Positions 11,767 to 20,900 of a DNA stretch of 25,814 bases are shown piece after piece; position 1 is the first letter of the stretch, and each line of letters starts with the position of its first letter. The translations under genes were made by a program, and so were the position numbers. Under the pieces are notes generated by a model. That model saw nothing but the letters and a program-made list of their open reading frames with translations, searched no databases and was not told where the DNA came from. The stretch is from a virus, in the IMG/VR virus record IMGVR_UViG_3300025131_000371, positions 1 to 25,814 of that record, one strand, 5' to 3'.

Positions 11767-12303
11767 CTATTTAGGTTTACTCGGCCAAGTTATATCATTA
11801 GGATCACTATTATCCTGCGGGAGATCCCGTAGTTTCTTCCTGTAGATTTGCATGTCGTTGGACATTTTAGGTTGATCCTTCATTGCCAGATAGTCTGTCT
11901 CTGCTAAAAACCTATTACGCTTTAAGCGTATACTTTTCCACTTCTCCGCAGTCTGACAAGCACTCAGGGCATCATCATCCTTGATAATCTTTGACCCGTC
12001 CCACTTGAGGTGGTAGTGCATCCCATCTAAGTCTGAGTGTATGTGACCACTTTCATTAAAAGTAACTATAATGTCGTTACCTTCAGAGTCTTTAGTTTCA
12101 TAACTAAGTGGTGCATCTGTCTCTACAATCTCGTAATCTTCACCAGAATAGTCGTAAGACTTAGTTCCGTTTTCGTCTTCAGAAGTTACAGTAGCAAGCC
12201 AAGTCCAGTAAGCGGATTTGTCTAAGCCTTTAGCCCTTCTTCTGCACTGCCATTCTGTTTCGTGAATAGCGATTACTTTTGTGTCTTTGGTTGCGATGAA
12301 CAT
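11767..12303 (-). CDS. Tail fibre assembly-like protein
   Basis: 178 residues. The C-terminal part carries the pattern of phage tail fibre assembly chaperones: SIRLKRNRFLAETDYLAM, then IYRKKLRDLPQD, then NDITWPSKPK (compare RdxLLaetDw...YRqaLRdip...iiWP.kP). The N-terminal 120 residues are mostly beta with ATKDTKVIAIHETE and a His-rich HIHSDLDGMHYHLKW turn. The gene directly follows the 871-residue fibre gene, where such chaperones normally sit. These proteins help fold or trimerise the distal fibre and may stay on the particle. Ribosome site weak (TAAG). Forty non-coding bases separate it from the hydrolase. Confidence 0.75.
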   Translation of the reverse strand: MFIATKDTKVIAIHETEWQCRRRAKGLDKSAYWTWLATVTSEDENGTKSYDYSGEDYEIVETDAPLSYETKDSEGNDIIVTFNESGHIHSDLDGMHYHLKWDGSKIIKDDDALSACQTAEKWKSIRLKRNRFLAETDYLAMKDQPKMSNDMQIYRKKLRDLPQDNSDPNDITWPSKPK

Positions 12304-12305
12304 AT

Positions 12306-14921
12306 TTAGTTACTTAGTCTGATTATATTGTATTGATTATAGTCAAGGTGTCCTCTCCATCTACCCTTTACTTGCAGGTAATCACCCCTTTGAAGTTGTA
12401 AAGGAACCACATTAGTTGATTTAGAAGAACCTGAAGTCGTTGTCATACCCCATGCGACTAAAAGACCATTTAAGTATATAGAACCAGTATCCCCACCCGA
12501 ATCTGCTGTGTGATTAGTTGTGCCCACTGTAATTTGGTAAAGCCCTGCTCTTAAACAAATTTGTCGATCATAAGCGATTGCAAAATCTTTATTGCAATAA
12601 GTTTGCTCACTATCAACACCTCTATATTCATCGAAAATCACTGGATTTGTCGAACTTTCTCCAGTATCTGAATTTGCAAGAAATGATAAATTCCCAATAT
12701 AACTCACATCCCTAGTCACCTCATCCCAAGTCTTGCCGTCTGGTGTGACGATTAGATTAGTCTGCTCCATATTCCGATCACCTCCTACTAGCTCATGCAG
12801 GAAGGGTGTTTCGAAGCTCTGGTAGTGGGAACTGGTGTGGATTGGGGTGTGGACTTCCATGTCATTAAAATGCCAATAACCACTAGTAACTACAGACTTA
12901 AAAGTATTTGCTCCAAGAGTCGCATAAGTATGATTCTGTCTGGCACTATAGCCACTACCTTGGTCACTAGAAGTAACACTTTGTGCACCATCTGAACCAG
13001 AGGTTACAGTTCCATCGTATGAAGCGTAAAATTTTGTAGAAAAATGAGTCCCAAAATAAGGAAGTTTAGTTGTTGCTGTGCCAGAAGTAATATCTTCGCT
13101 ACAATAATTTTTCCAACCTAACGTGTCTCCTACCCCTTGAGAAAACAGAAAAGACATGTTTGTGCCATTATCATAAAACATGTCCCTACTACACGATTGA
13201 TACCTCGCACCTTTTGATATTGTGTATTGATCTCCAGTTGAAGCAACCCAGTCTGCCATCAGCATATAGTCTGCGATCACACACGCATCTTCAGGGATAG
13301 GTGGGCGTTTGGGTTGGTGGAAGGTGACTTCAGTATATAACTCGTTCCATACTTGTGCGGAAGTTCTTTCAAGTTTTAGAATATGAGTACCATAGGGAAG
13401 ATTCTGTGCTAGTGTTTCTTGGGTAGTAACACCAGAAGTTCTTGCGTAAGCTCCATCTCTAATTTGAACACCATCAATAAATTTATCGTACTCATCAGTA
13501 GTACTACCATTGCTCGATACTGTAATACCAACTCCTGTTCCTATAAACGTAATATAAAAAACACTTGCATCAGCACTATGTATAAAGAGATGAGTAGAAG
13601 TATAAACATTATCACCAGATAAACTTGTAAGTCCATCATCCATACAGTAAGCAATATCATCTGCGGTATTAAGCATACTTGCATCTTGGAGAGTCCCGCT
13701 TGTATCACTCCCTTGATTGGCCGCACCATTCCCAAACTCTCTCCAATGGAATGTCTTTGCAACCTCTGCTATTGAGTGGTCTATTGTGGTTGAACTGAAT
13801 AATGGCTGATAGTCAGTAGTCCAGTCGTTAGCTTCTGGAGTGTTTGTATCTGACGATGCACCTATAGAAGTTCCAGCAGGAGGCATCATATTTACTGAAG
13901 TCTTAATGCTCCCAGATGAATCAACCCACCTGACAACTCTACCTCCGTTTACTGGTCTGTAATACTTTGAATTTTGTACCCATGCAGATAGACCTAAAGA
14001 GGTTGCAGTATCCAGAGTGTCATCAAAATACCCCGACCCTGTTCCTGCCCATCCTGTAGCAACTGAACCGTGTGAGGTATTATCATCTATATCAACATCT
14101 GTCCCTGCTTGATCTTGTGCAAAGGGATTGTAGTGTGGGTGTACTGCATCACCAAGTGTGTCAGAACCTACTTCAAACTTTTTGCCGTATGAGACTACAT
14201 TCTGTTTAGGGATTTTAATCTCATTTACATTTGAAGTGTCGTGGGCGATTAGTTCGATGCCGTGGAAAAGCGGTGTAGCAGAACCACTATCTCTAATCTT
14301 TAAAGTGTGGATTCCTAATGTCGCACCTAAACCTAAATTTATGACAGCACCAGAATCTACATATCTTGTCCTTAACGGAGTTTGGACACTTGCTGACCCA
14401 AAATCCGTAGTATCTTCCGTCCCTCCATCAATCGTATATCGATAGGTTCTATTAGCCTCAGTGTGGGAAATTGCATTCGCATCACTAAAATACCCAACAA
14501 TTTCTATATAACCAGCAGTCCCAGACGGAGGTTCTATGTAATTTCCTATTGTGTCGTAATTAACCACAAAATTCCCTACTGCTCTCATCCACTCTCTACC
14601 ATCTACACTGTAAACATTTTCCCCGTGAGTTGCAGTCTCCTGCTCTAGCTGTTGTATGCTCTTAAACTTGTGCCTCTGACTACCAAAGTGTGCCCCGATT
14701 CTAGGGTCACGAATGGGTTTACTGCCCTTGATGTCGGTGTAGTAGTACTTCAGGGTTGCATAACCAGAAATCGGAAAGTCAGTCCCGAAACTGGTTACTG
14801 TAGTAGAACCATCAATACCTTTTCCACCAACAGCAGGATACAGAACACCGGGGATGATGTGGGGTACTACTTCACCAGCTTCTATACCACTTCCACTGGC
14901 TAAATCTCTTGCTCTAGTCAT
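12306..14921 (-). CDS. Large tail fibre / receptor-binding protein with C1q-like end
   Basis: 871 residues. The N-terminus MTRARDLASGSG is of a kind seen at the start of marine phage fibres. A first beta module (about 135-230) ends LGIHTLKIRDSGSA, and a second (about 455-545) ends YGTHILKLERTSAQ, so the shaft holds at least two related sandwich domains. VYSVDGREWMRAV (103-115) and IVTPDGKTWDEVTRDVS (724-740) look like another repeated element. Residues from about 780 (CNKDFAIAYDRQICLRAGLY ... LYLNG-type turn ... LQLQRGDYLQVKG) resemble a C1q/TNF-like jelly roll, a common trimeric fibre tip. Likely role is host recognition. The start overlaps the small coiled-coil gene by 8 bases; the chaperone-like gene follows two bases after its stop. 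Confidence 0.82.
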   Translation of the reverse strand: MTRARDLASGSGIEAGEVVPHIIPGVLYPAVGGKGIDGSTTVTSFGTDFPISGYATLKYYYTDIKGSKPIRDPRIGAHFGSQRHKFKSIQQLEQETATHGENVYSVDGREWMRAVGNFVVNYDTIGNYIEPPSGTAGYIEIVGYFSDANAISHTEANRTYRYTIDGGTEDTTDFGSASVQTPLRTRYVDSGAVINLGLGATLGIHTLKIRDSGSATPLFHGIELIAHDTSNVNEIKIPKQNVVSYGKKFEVGSDTLGDAVHPHYNPFAQDQAGTDVDIDDNTSHGSVATGWAGTGSGYFDDTLDTATSLGLSAWVQNSKYYRPVNGGRVVRWVDSSGSIKTSVNMMPPAGTSIGASSDTNTPEANDWTTDYQPLFSSTTIDHSIAEVAKTFHWREFGNGAANQGSDTSGTLQDASMLNTADDIAYCMDDGLTSLSGDNVYTSTHLFIHSADASVFYITFIGTGVGITVSSNGSTTDEYDKFIDGVQIRDGAYARTSGVTTQETLAQNLPYGTHILKLERTSAQVWNELYTEVTFHQPKRPPIPEDACVIADYMLMADWVASTGDQYTISKGARYQSCSRDMFYDNGTNMSFLFSQGVGDTLGWKNYCSEDITSGTATTKLPYFGTHFSTKFYASYDGTVTSGSDGAQSVTSSDQGSGYSARQNHTYATLGANTFKSVVTSGYWHFNDMEVHTPIHTSSHYQSFETPFLHELVGGDRNMEQTNLIVTPDGKTWDEVTRDVSYIGNLSFLANSDTGESSTNPVIFDEYRGVDSEQTYCNKDFAIAYDRQICLRAGLYQITVGTTNHTADSGGDTGSIYLNGLLVAWGMTTTSGSSKSTNVVPLQLQRGDYLQVKGRWRGHLDYNQYNIIRLSN

Positions 14922-15075
14922 TTGTTTCTTCTTCTACTGGTTGTTGATCTTCCTGCATTTCAGTCAAGGCTTGCTTATACCCTAGCAACCGTTGAAGCTG
15001 TGCTTGTAGCTCAGGGATCTGCTGTTGTATCTGTGCGATTTGAGCATCACACTGTTCGGTTGTTAGTTGCATCAT
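14914..15075 (-). CDS. 53-residue coiled-coil protein
   Basis: A short gene between two accepted genes: ATG at 15075 overlapping the upstream stop as ATGA, TAG at 14914-14916, overlapping the fibre start by 8 bases. The product begins MMQLTTEQCDAQIAQIQQQI, continues with a heptad-like, Gln/Leu-rich helix (PELQAQLQRLLGYKQALTEM) and ends in an acidic tail, EDQQPVEEETND. The exact fit into the gap, with coupling on both sides, makes it very likely real. A small coiled coil just before a fibre gene suggests an assembly factor or a trimerisation/attachment partner. That is context only. Confidence 0.72.
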   Translation of the reverse strand: MMQLTTEQCDAQIAQIQQQIPELQAQLQRLLGYKQALTEMQEDQQPVEEETND

Positions 15076-15392
15076 GCGTTCTCTTTATCCTTAAGGAATT
15101 TGGTGTAGTTTGCTTTAACTTCATCAGTCCATAACTCTTCTGCAATTTCCTTAACTGTTTTCAAAATAGGATCACCATTCTCATCAGTACCACGTTGAAT
15201 AGTTTGAGTTTCTCCAGATACATCCATATCTGGCGTCAGCACCCTGCGGTGGTATCCACCTGAGTCAATAATAGGATTGCCATCATCATTTAAGACAGGA
15301 TTACCATCTTCATCCACTCTTGGGACTTGTATAATCTCCCGAATCTGAAGATGTTTGTAGTCTGTGGCTATTTCGATTTTGTTTAGTTCCAT
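15072..15392 (-). CDS. Hypothetical acidic protein of the fibre region
   Basis: 106 residues with AGGGAG before the ATG. The middle contains a repeated turn, DEDGNPVLNDDGNPIID, and later DENGDPILKTV, three Asp/Asn-Gly-(N/D)-Pro units that look like hairpin loops or Ca-binding-type turns. The end (WTDEVKANYTKFLKDKENA) is a charged helix. No Cys or membrane segment. It lies between virion proteins and the fibre and is probably a structural or assembly component. Family not recognised. Confidence 0.75.
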   Translation of the reverse strand: MELNKIEIATDYKHLQIREIIQVPRVDEDGNPVLNDDGNPIIDSGGYHRRVLTPDMDVSGETQTIQRGTDENGDPILKTVKEIAEELWTDEVKANYTKFLKDKENA

Positions 15393-15400
15393 AAACTCCC

Positions 15401-15874
15401 TTATGTCGTGAAATACGTGAATGTGAGGTACACAACTGAGTTCGCGGCTAGTTGTTCTGCTGAGTCGGACTGATAGGTTGTGCCATCACCTAGATAAACC
15501 ATTAAATATGATGTCGATTCGTTTGTTCTTGAGACAAAACCCCCCGAATCTGCAGAGGCAACATCCGCAAGCGTCAGAGATCCGCAACCCCTCAACTCAC
15601 CACCATTAGTAGAACTACCGATCACAAAAGGTAATGAAATCTTAAAATACCCAACAGGTGATGAAACTCCAGACACAATTAACTGCCCAGTAACAGTTAC
15701 CTGTCTGCCGATTTTAGTGTAACTTAACCTTTCGTAGTTTCCTTCCATTGTGACGGTTCCACTTGTTGACGGAGTGATGGTTGCTACATGAACACCTTCC
15801 TCATAACCACCAGGAATTTCTGTACTGCCGATGACACCAGAACGACTGCCTGCCGAATTAACTATTCCGCTCAT
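15401..15874 (-). CDS. Conserved marine-phage virion protein (beta jelly-roll end)
   Basis: 157 residues with AGGAGA before the ATG. The beginning MSGIVNSAGSRSGVIGSTEI followed by YEEGVHVATITPS is a phrase I know from many marine phage tail or decoration proteins. The rest (RLSYTKIGRQVTVTGQLIV ... YFKISLPFVIGSS ... NSVVYLTFTYF) is an all-beta C-terminal domain of that group. It probably attaches through the N-terminal hook and exposes the beta domain on a fibre or tail. One cysteine pair region (RGCGS) holds a single Cys. Exact location on the particle is not known. Confidence 0.78.
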   Translation of the reverse strand: MSGIVNSAGSRSGVIGSTEIPGGYEEGVHVATITPSTSGTVTMEGNYERLSYTKIGRQVTVTGQLIVSGVSSPVGYFKISLPFVIGSSTNGGELRGCGSLTLADVASADSGGFVSRTNESTSYLMVYLGDGTTYQSDSAEQLAANSVVYLTFTYFTT

Positions 15875-15882
15875 GATTTCTC

Positions 15883-16242
15883 CTATGCAAATTCTTGGTC
15901 AATGTAAGAACAATATATGTCGTGACTTGTAGAAGTACAATAGACTTTTAGAATATCTGTTTCTGTAATTACTAGCTTATCATTCCACACAAAACAGTCA
16001 TGTGAAGCTATAGTTTGAGCAGATTGTATATAAAAACTTCCACTACCATCTACCAAAGTAAATATATCAAATGTAACATTAGCATCCTGTCGGTTGACTA
16101 AAAGTAGAGACAAAATTGTGATAATATGATTTGCCGCTACAGTCAAAACTGGTGTAGTTATATTACTTTTTCCTTCAAATGCTACTCGTCTAAGAACCTC
16201 AGTTCCTGCCCCCGATGGGCCTGTTGTACTTGGGTTTGCCAT
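15883..16242 (-). CDS. Hypothetical beta-rich virion protein
   Basis: 119 residues with AAGGAG before the ATG. Ordered strands are visible: TEVLRRVAFEGKSN, HIITILSLLLVNRQD, NVTFDIFTLVDGSG, FYIQSAQTIASHDCFVW, DKLVITETDILKVYCTS. This reads like a compact beta sandwich of a type frequent among phage tail accessory proteins. Spaced eight to ten bases from both neighbours in the fibre cluster. No enzyme motif. Family not named. Confidence 0.75.
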   Translation of the reverse strand: MANPSTTGPSGAGTEVLRRVAFEGKSNITTPVLTVAANHIITILSLLLVNRQDANVTFDIFTLVDGSGSFYIQSAQTIASHDCFVWNDKLVITETDILKVYCTSTSHDIYCSYIDQEFA

Positions 16243-16252
16243 AATTTTCTCC

Positions 16253-17494
16253 TTAATATCCTAATGTAAGTGCTTGATGTGTACTTGATTGCATAAATGC
16301 TGCTTTTTGCTTTATTTTATTAGCTGTCCCTGTGGAAATATCTCCACCATCTGCTACCACAAGAACATCAGTACCATTATCCTGTAGTTGTAGTATGTTA
16401 CCAGTAGAGGTGCTGTTGACCTTAATGCCTACATCAGAGCCGGCATTGTTGATTACCATTGCATCTGAAACTGTTAATGTAGTATCAACAGTAGTTGTCG
16501 TACCTGAAACTGTAAGATTCCCTGACAGTGTTAAATCCGTTCCAGTAAGAGCACCAGTAAATGTACCTCCGCTCTTAGGAACTACAGCCGTACTTGCAAC
16601 AGTACCAAATCCCATAGCCGACATTACATCACCACTAGCAGGAGGTGTCGCAAAGTAAAGATGCGTGGCTGTACCACTTGTCATATTGCTGGTTGAACTA
16701 TCACTATTTACAGAGAGGTAGTCAGACCCTTGAACCAGTCGTACTCCATTAAGCCACACTATCTGCAATCCTACGTCATGACTGAAGGCAAAATGTGTGT
16801 CTGAGCCATTCGGTGTAAATTCTGTAATCGTAGCTACACCTTCAACAGCACTCGTGGCGTTAGCCCAAACAGGAGTACCCGATGCATCTGTGCAAACCTT
16901 TAGCTTGCTAGTCGTTGTATTAAAATACAGCGAGCCAACTGATACAGTAGCACCACCTGCATTCGCTGCTGTGTCGTTTGCATAGTCACCAAGATAATCA
17001 TTACGAAAGTTGGTATAATTAGTAGATGTATTCGTAGCATGATACTTAGCACTATACTCCGACGTGCCGGTAACTGTTCCGCTGGTCTTAACAGCCCATT
17101 CATTAGCCAGCAGAGATTCGTTAATGTCTTTAGCACGCTGAATGGACCCCATCCCACTATATGTAACACTAACTGGACTGGCAACTGAGTTATGGAAAAC
17201 AATGAAGGCTCTATCATAATCTACATGGAACTTAGAAGCGCCATCTATATTGCTTAAGCCAACCACAAGAGTCTTGCCTGAAACTGCCGGTGCTGCATTA
17301 CCTCCAGTAAAGTTTGCAGTAGCAGGGCGTTCAGCAAGATACCCTACCTTATAACCGGTAGTACTTGCCGCGGCTAAATCATAGAGAATAACCGACTCGT
17401 CTGTAATACTATTTAGTTGCCATGTACTGCCATCAATATCAAGGCGCTGGTCAGCAACTGACGTAGCCGCAACCTGGGGATTAGGAATAGCCAT
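16253..17494 (-). CDS. Tail fibre protein
   Basis: 413 residues, low in charge and rich in Ser, Thr, Gly and Asn. The first 120 residues form a folded attachment-type domain ending SIQRAKDINESLLANEWAV. Residues about 135-185 (SAKYHATNTSTNYTNFRNDY, then VGSLYFNTTTSKLKV) match shaft phrases found in many phage fibres. A repetitive beta region follows at about 305-395 (GGTFTGALTGTDLTLSGNLT, then TLTVSDAMVI). The C-terminus (KIKQKAAFMQSSTHQALTLGY) is short, with no chaperone domain. It may be a proximal fibre to which the 871-residue fibre attaches. AGG lies before the ATG. Assignment as fibre is firm; partners are inferred. Confidence 0.8.
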   Translation of the reverse strand: MAIPNPQVAATSVADQRLDIDGSTWQLNSITDESVILYDLAAASTTGYKVGYLAERPATANFTGGNAAPAVSGKTLVVGLSNIDGASKFHVDYDRAFIVFHNSVASPVSVTYSGMGSIQRAKDINESLLANEWAVKTSGTVTGTSEYSAKYHATNTSTNYTNFRNDYLGDYANDTAANAGGATVSVGSLYFNTTTSKLKVCTDASGTPVWANATSAVEGVATITEFTPNGSDTHFAFSHDVGLQIVWLNGVRLVQGSDYLSVNSDSSTSNMTSGTATHLYFATPPASGDVMSAMGFGTVASTAVVPKSGGTFTGALTGTDLTLSGNLTVSGTTTTVDTTLTVSDAMVINNAGSDVGIKVNSTSTGNILQLQDNGTDVLVVADGGDISTGTANKIKQKAAFMQSSTHQALTLGY

Positions 17495-17501
17495 GTTCTG
17501 C

Positions 17502-17924
17502 CTAGTTAAATGTGAATTTCAAATCACCTGCATTAAACTTCGGCGCAGGGTCACCCTGATTAATATTCTTGCTATACTGTAAAGCTGCCTCCAATATAAG
17601 GGTGCCTCCAGTAGTTGCATCCCATATGCCAATGTGTGTTATAACACCCCAAGGACCACTAGGCGCATTGAATGTCACTGTGCTGGTATTCTTAACACTA
17701 TAGTCATTACCAACTACTTCCTTGGTCCACGTACTTGTACCCCGTGTAACAGCAACGCGAGCATAATTATTTCCTGACAGTTCAGTACCACCTGAACCAT
17801 CCTCCCCGTGCGCCGCGGTTAACAATCCAACATGCCATTCTGCCGGACTACTGTGTGAATATTGTGTTGCTCGAAATAGGTGATCGATCAAAGCACCCTC
17901 GAGATAATTAGTCATAGCACTCAT
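17502..17924 (-). CDS. Conserved phage tail/virion protein
   Basis: 140 residues. AAGGAG precedes the ATG, which overlaps the upstream stop (ATGA). The beginning MSAMTNYLEGALIDHLFR, the middle WHVGLLTAAHGEDGSGGTEL and NNYARVAVTRG, and the later GPWGVITHIGIWDATTGGTL belong to a family found in many tailed phages next to fibre genes, usually labelled tail or structural protein. It is mostly beta after a short N-terminal helix. It probably forms part of the tail tip or fibre attachment. No catalytic residues are expected. Confidence 0.8.
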   Translation of the reverse strand: MSAMTNYLEGALIDHLFRATQYSHSSPAEWHVGLLTAAHGEDGSGGTELSGNNYARVAVTRGTSTWTKEVVGNDYSVKNTSTVTFNAPSGPWGVITHIGIWDATTGGTLILEAALQYSKNINQGDPAPKFNAGDLKFTFN

Positions 17925-20900
17925 AGGCTATCTCCTTTACGCTTTAGTTTTTTAAGTTCTCTAAGAAAGAAAGGATCCTTGTACCCTCTTGTAACCGCTA
18001 GCTTGTCTAACCTTCTACGCCAATCTGGATCCAATTGTAACCACTCATCATAATACATATTAGCCTGCTGTTTCCCCCTCGGAACCATTTTAAGCATAGA
18101 CCACCATATGTGTGTAGGTATATTATCATATGTCTCAGCCTCACCATGATCCTTGATAAGTTTATGTAAATATATGCGGCTTTTAATCTCTTGATTCGAT
18201 CTATTAAGGGCCTTTAGCTGGCTCTCTTTATCTCCTTTTGTAAGAGATACTAATTCCCGCTGCATCTGCCGAGGCGTTATTTGACTTGCATGATACCTGA
18301 GTATAGCTCCTTCGATTTGACTTGTCAAGTTTTTTCTTTCTATGCTACCAGCCTCCTTACTATACTTTTCTCCTATTTTCCAGTCCCTCCAACCTGGTCT
18401 AGTCGTACCCATAAACCTTCGGCTGCCAGCAAACTTTATTGTATTATCAAGCAAACTCTGCTGAGTCTCTGCCGGCATTTCAAAGGGAACACCTAGAAAG
18501 TACGACAAAGGGTTTGCGGCAAAGAATGAACTAGCTGCCTGTTGTGATCTTGCAGGACTTAATCCTGTTAGCTCACCTAACTGTATAAGAGCACCATGGG
18601 TTTGACGGCCACCAGTCAGCTTTGTGTTTATCTCATCCTTAGCCTCTACTCTAGGTCCTTTATATATTTCATTCCCCTCAATGTCATGGTTGTAAAAAGA
18701 CGCTAATGCGTGTGCCGCAGGGGGTGTAATACTTCTAAGCTCTGCGGGTGTACTCACCTTGATTGCATCATAAGCCATAGTTAGATAGTCAATTGGTGGC
18801 AATCCCTCCATGCCATAATAATGCTTATCCATAGCGGCTGTAGCAACAGCATCCATCAATCCAAAGTATGGGTTATATGCCTTCTTTATCTTAAAATATA
18901 CTTTTTTATGTTCACCGGACTCGGCATCAACTGTACTCATAGGTGTAGGTATAATCCAATATCGCATACGATCCTCCCAGGGTACATCTTGATAGAAACC
19001 TGGGTATGCCTCCTCCATCAAAGCACGATGCATTGCAAGACCAAATGTAATCTGCCCCATAACAGCAAGTGATCTGCCTGCATTTTTCATATTCTTCAGC
19101 TCACTTGTATTGGAGGCAAGTATCTGTGCGGCAGAGTTCGCAAAAGGTATAACCGTATCAATAAACTTCATTAGATAGCCACGTCTATGGTAGTTCAACC
19201 TACGCAATGACTCACCTGCTGCCTCAGCTTTATTGCCAAACTTGCCTGTACTCATAAGCATATCGACTTCGGTCATTCTAGTTGCAACCTCCATTGAGTG
19301 CCCAAACTTGCCAAAGAATTCTATAAAGTTATTGTACCTTTTAGCGTAAGTATTGCTAACCTGACCTTCAACCATACCATGCCTAGCTCCACGTATTAAC
19401 TCTTGGTTACTTATATGAGAAACCAATGTTGCAGTTGTCCCATGATTTTCTACATAATCCTTAAATACTTTATCTTTTGTCCATGCTGACTTAAAGTTTT
19501 TCAGAAAAGGCGCAAAACCGCGCTCCTTATTATACACTTCAAAGTCCCATAGCATTTTTGGTAAAAATTTACTAAGTGCATTATGGTGTGTAAACGTATG
19601 TAGCATATCAAGTGTATGCGTAGCCAATGCAAATATAGGATTTATTCCTACAGCAGTTAATCTTATACCATGCGCACCAGATGCCCAACCAAGCCAATGT
19701 CTACTACTCTGGTCTGAAAATATATCTTGCTTTTCTAATAGATTAGCTACTCGGCCCTCAACCCAGATTGGCTTTTCTTTGCCATTTTCTACAAATGTAT
19801 AATGCTGAAAGTTGGCCTTCTTTTTATCATTAGCACCAGGTCGGTGTGTCTTGAACATATCATCAAGATGCGTGCCAGAATCAGCTAGCTTAGCGGCCTC
19901 TAATAAGAACTTATTCTTGGCTATCTTGTGTTGTAGCATAGCCATGTGATTTTTTAGTAGATACTCCGTGTCAGGGAATAGGTCTTTACTAGAGTATTCG
20001 GACAAGTTTTTGAGAAATTTGGCTTCTGAGCTAACTAGGTCAAGTTCATCACCTGTCGACCTACGCATACCAATGTTGTAGAAATATGCGTTATCTCGTA
20101 TTTCTTCAATAGTCTTTTGTGGTATATATTTGAACTCCTGTAACCTTTCCCATGTCTTTTGGCCAATAAGTTTCTCATCTCGCATCTCATCAAAGATCCG
20201 GGAAAACTCATTCTTAACGCTGTCAACCCTGTTCAGAAATGTATCTCTACCACCAGCATAATTTTTTACATTTTCTAATATATAATGCTTAATTACCTCG
20301 GCTTGCGGCGCCTCTACGCCTTCCCACATTTGGCGTGGAATTTCTGGAAACGCCCCTCTTCGTTGTGCGAAGTCTGGCTCTGTCTCTAACTTGTAGTATA
20401 AATCAAACCATGCCCGATAATCTTTATCCCAATTATGCCATTCCATATGTTGGTCAAGCTCATCAAAACGCATGGCAATTTTATCCTTTATTGTATAGCG
20501 TAATTGATGGGCATTCCGTACATTTATAGCATCGGCTTTCTCTAACTTATTATACAACCGTCCTTCAGTAGCAACAAGCCCTCTATATAATATGTCTACA
20601 ACACTTTGCTTGGTCTCTGCATCAGCCCAATCAAGCGCCGCATTTGCTGCACTCTTTGCGTTCAATATCTTTTCTTTAAGCGAGGTTGCTTTACCTGCAA
20701 AATCATCTATGCTAGAAGCTGCCTGATTAAACTTTGTAGTACGGTGTATATAGCCATACTCAGGATACATACCATAATCAAGCAATGCACCCATATGAGG
20801 ATATGTTTTCTTTTGTCCTGCGGTAAATGTCTTAGCAGCGCCTTCAATAGATTGTCTATGCAAGTTAAACAAACTTTCATTCCACTTAGCCGCATCTGTA

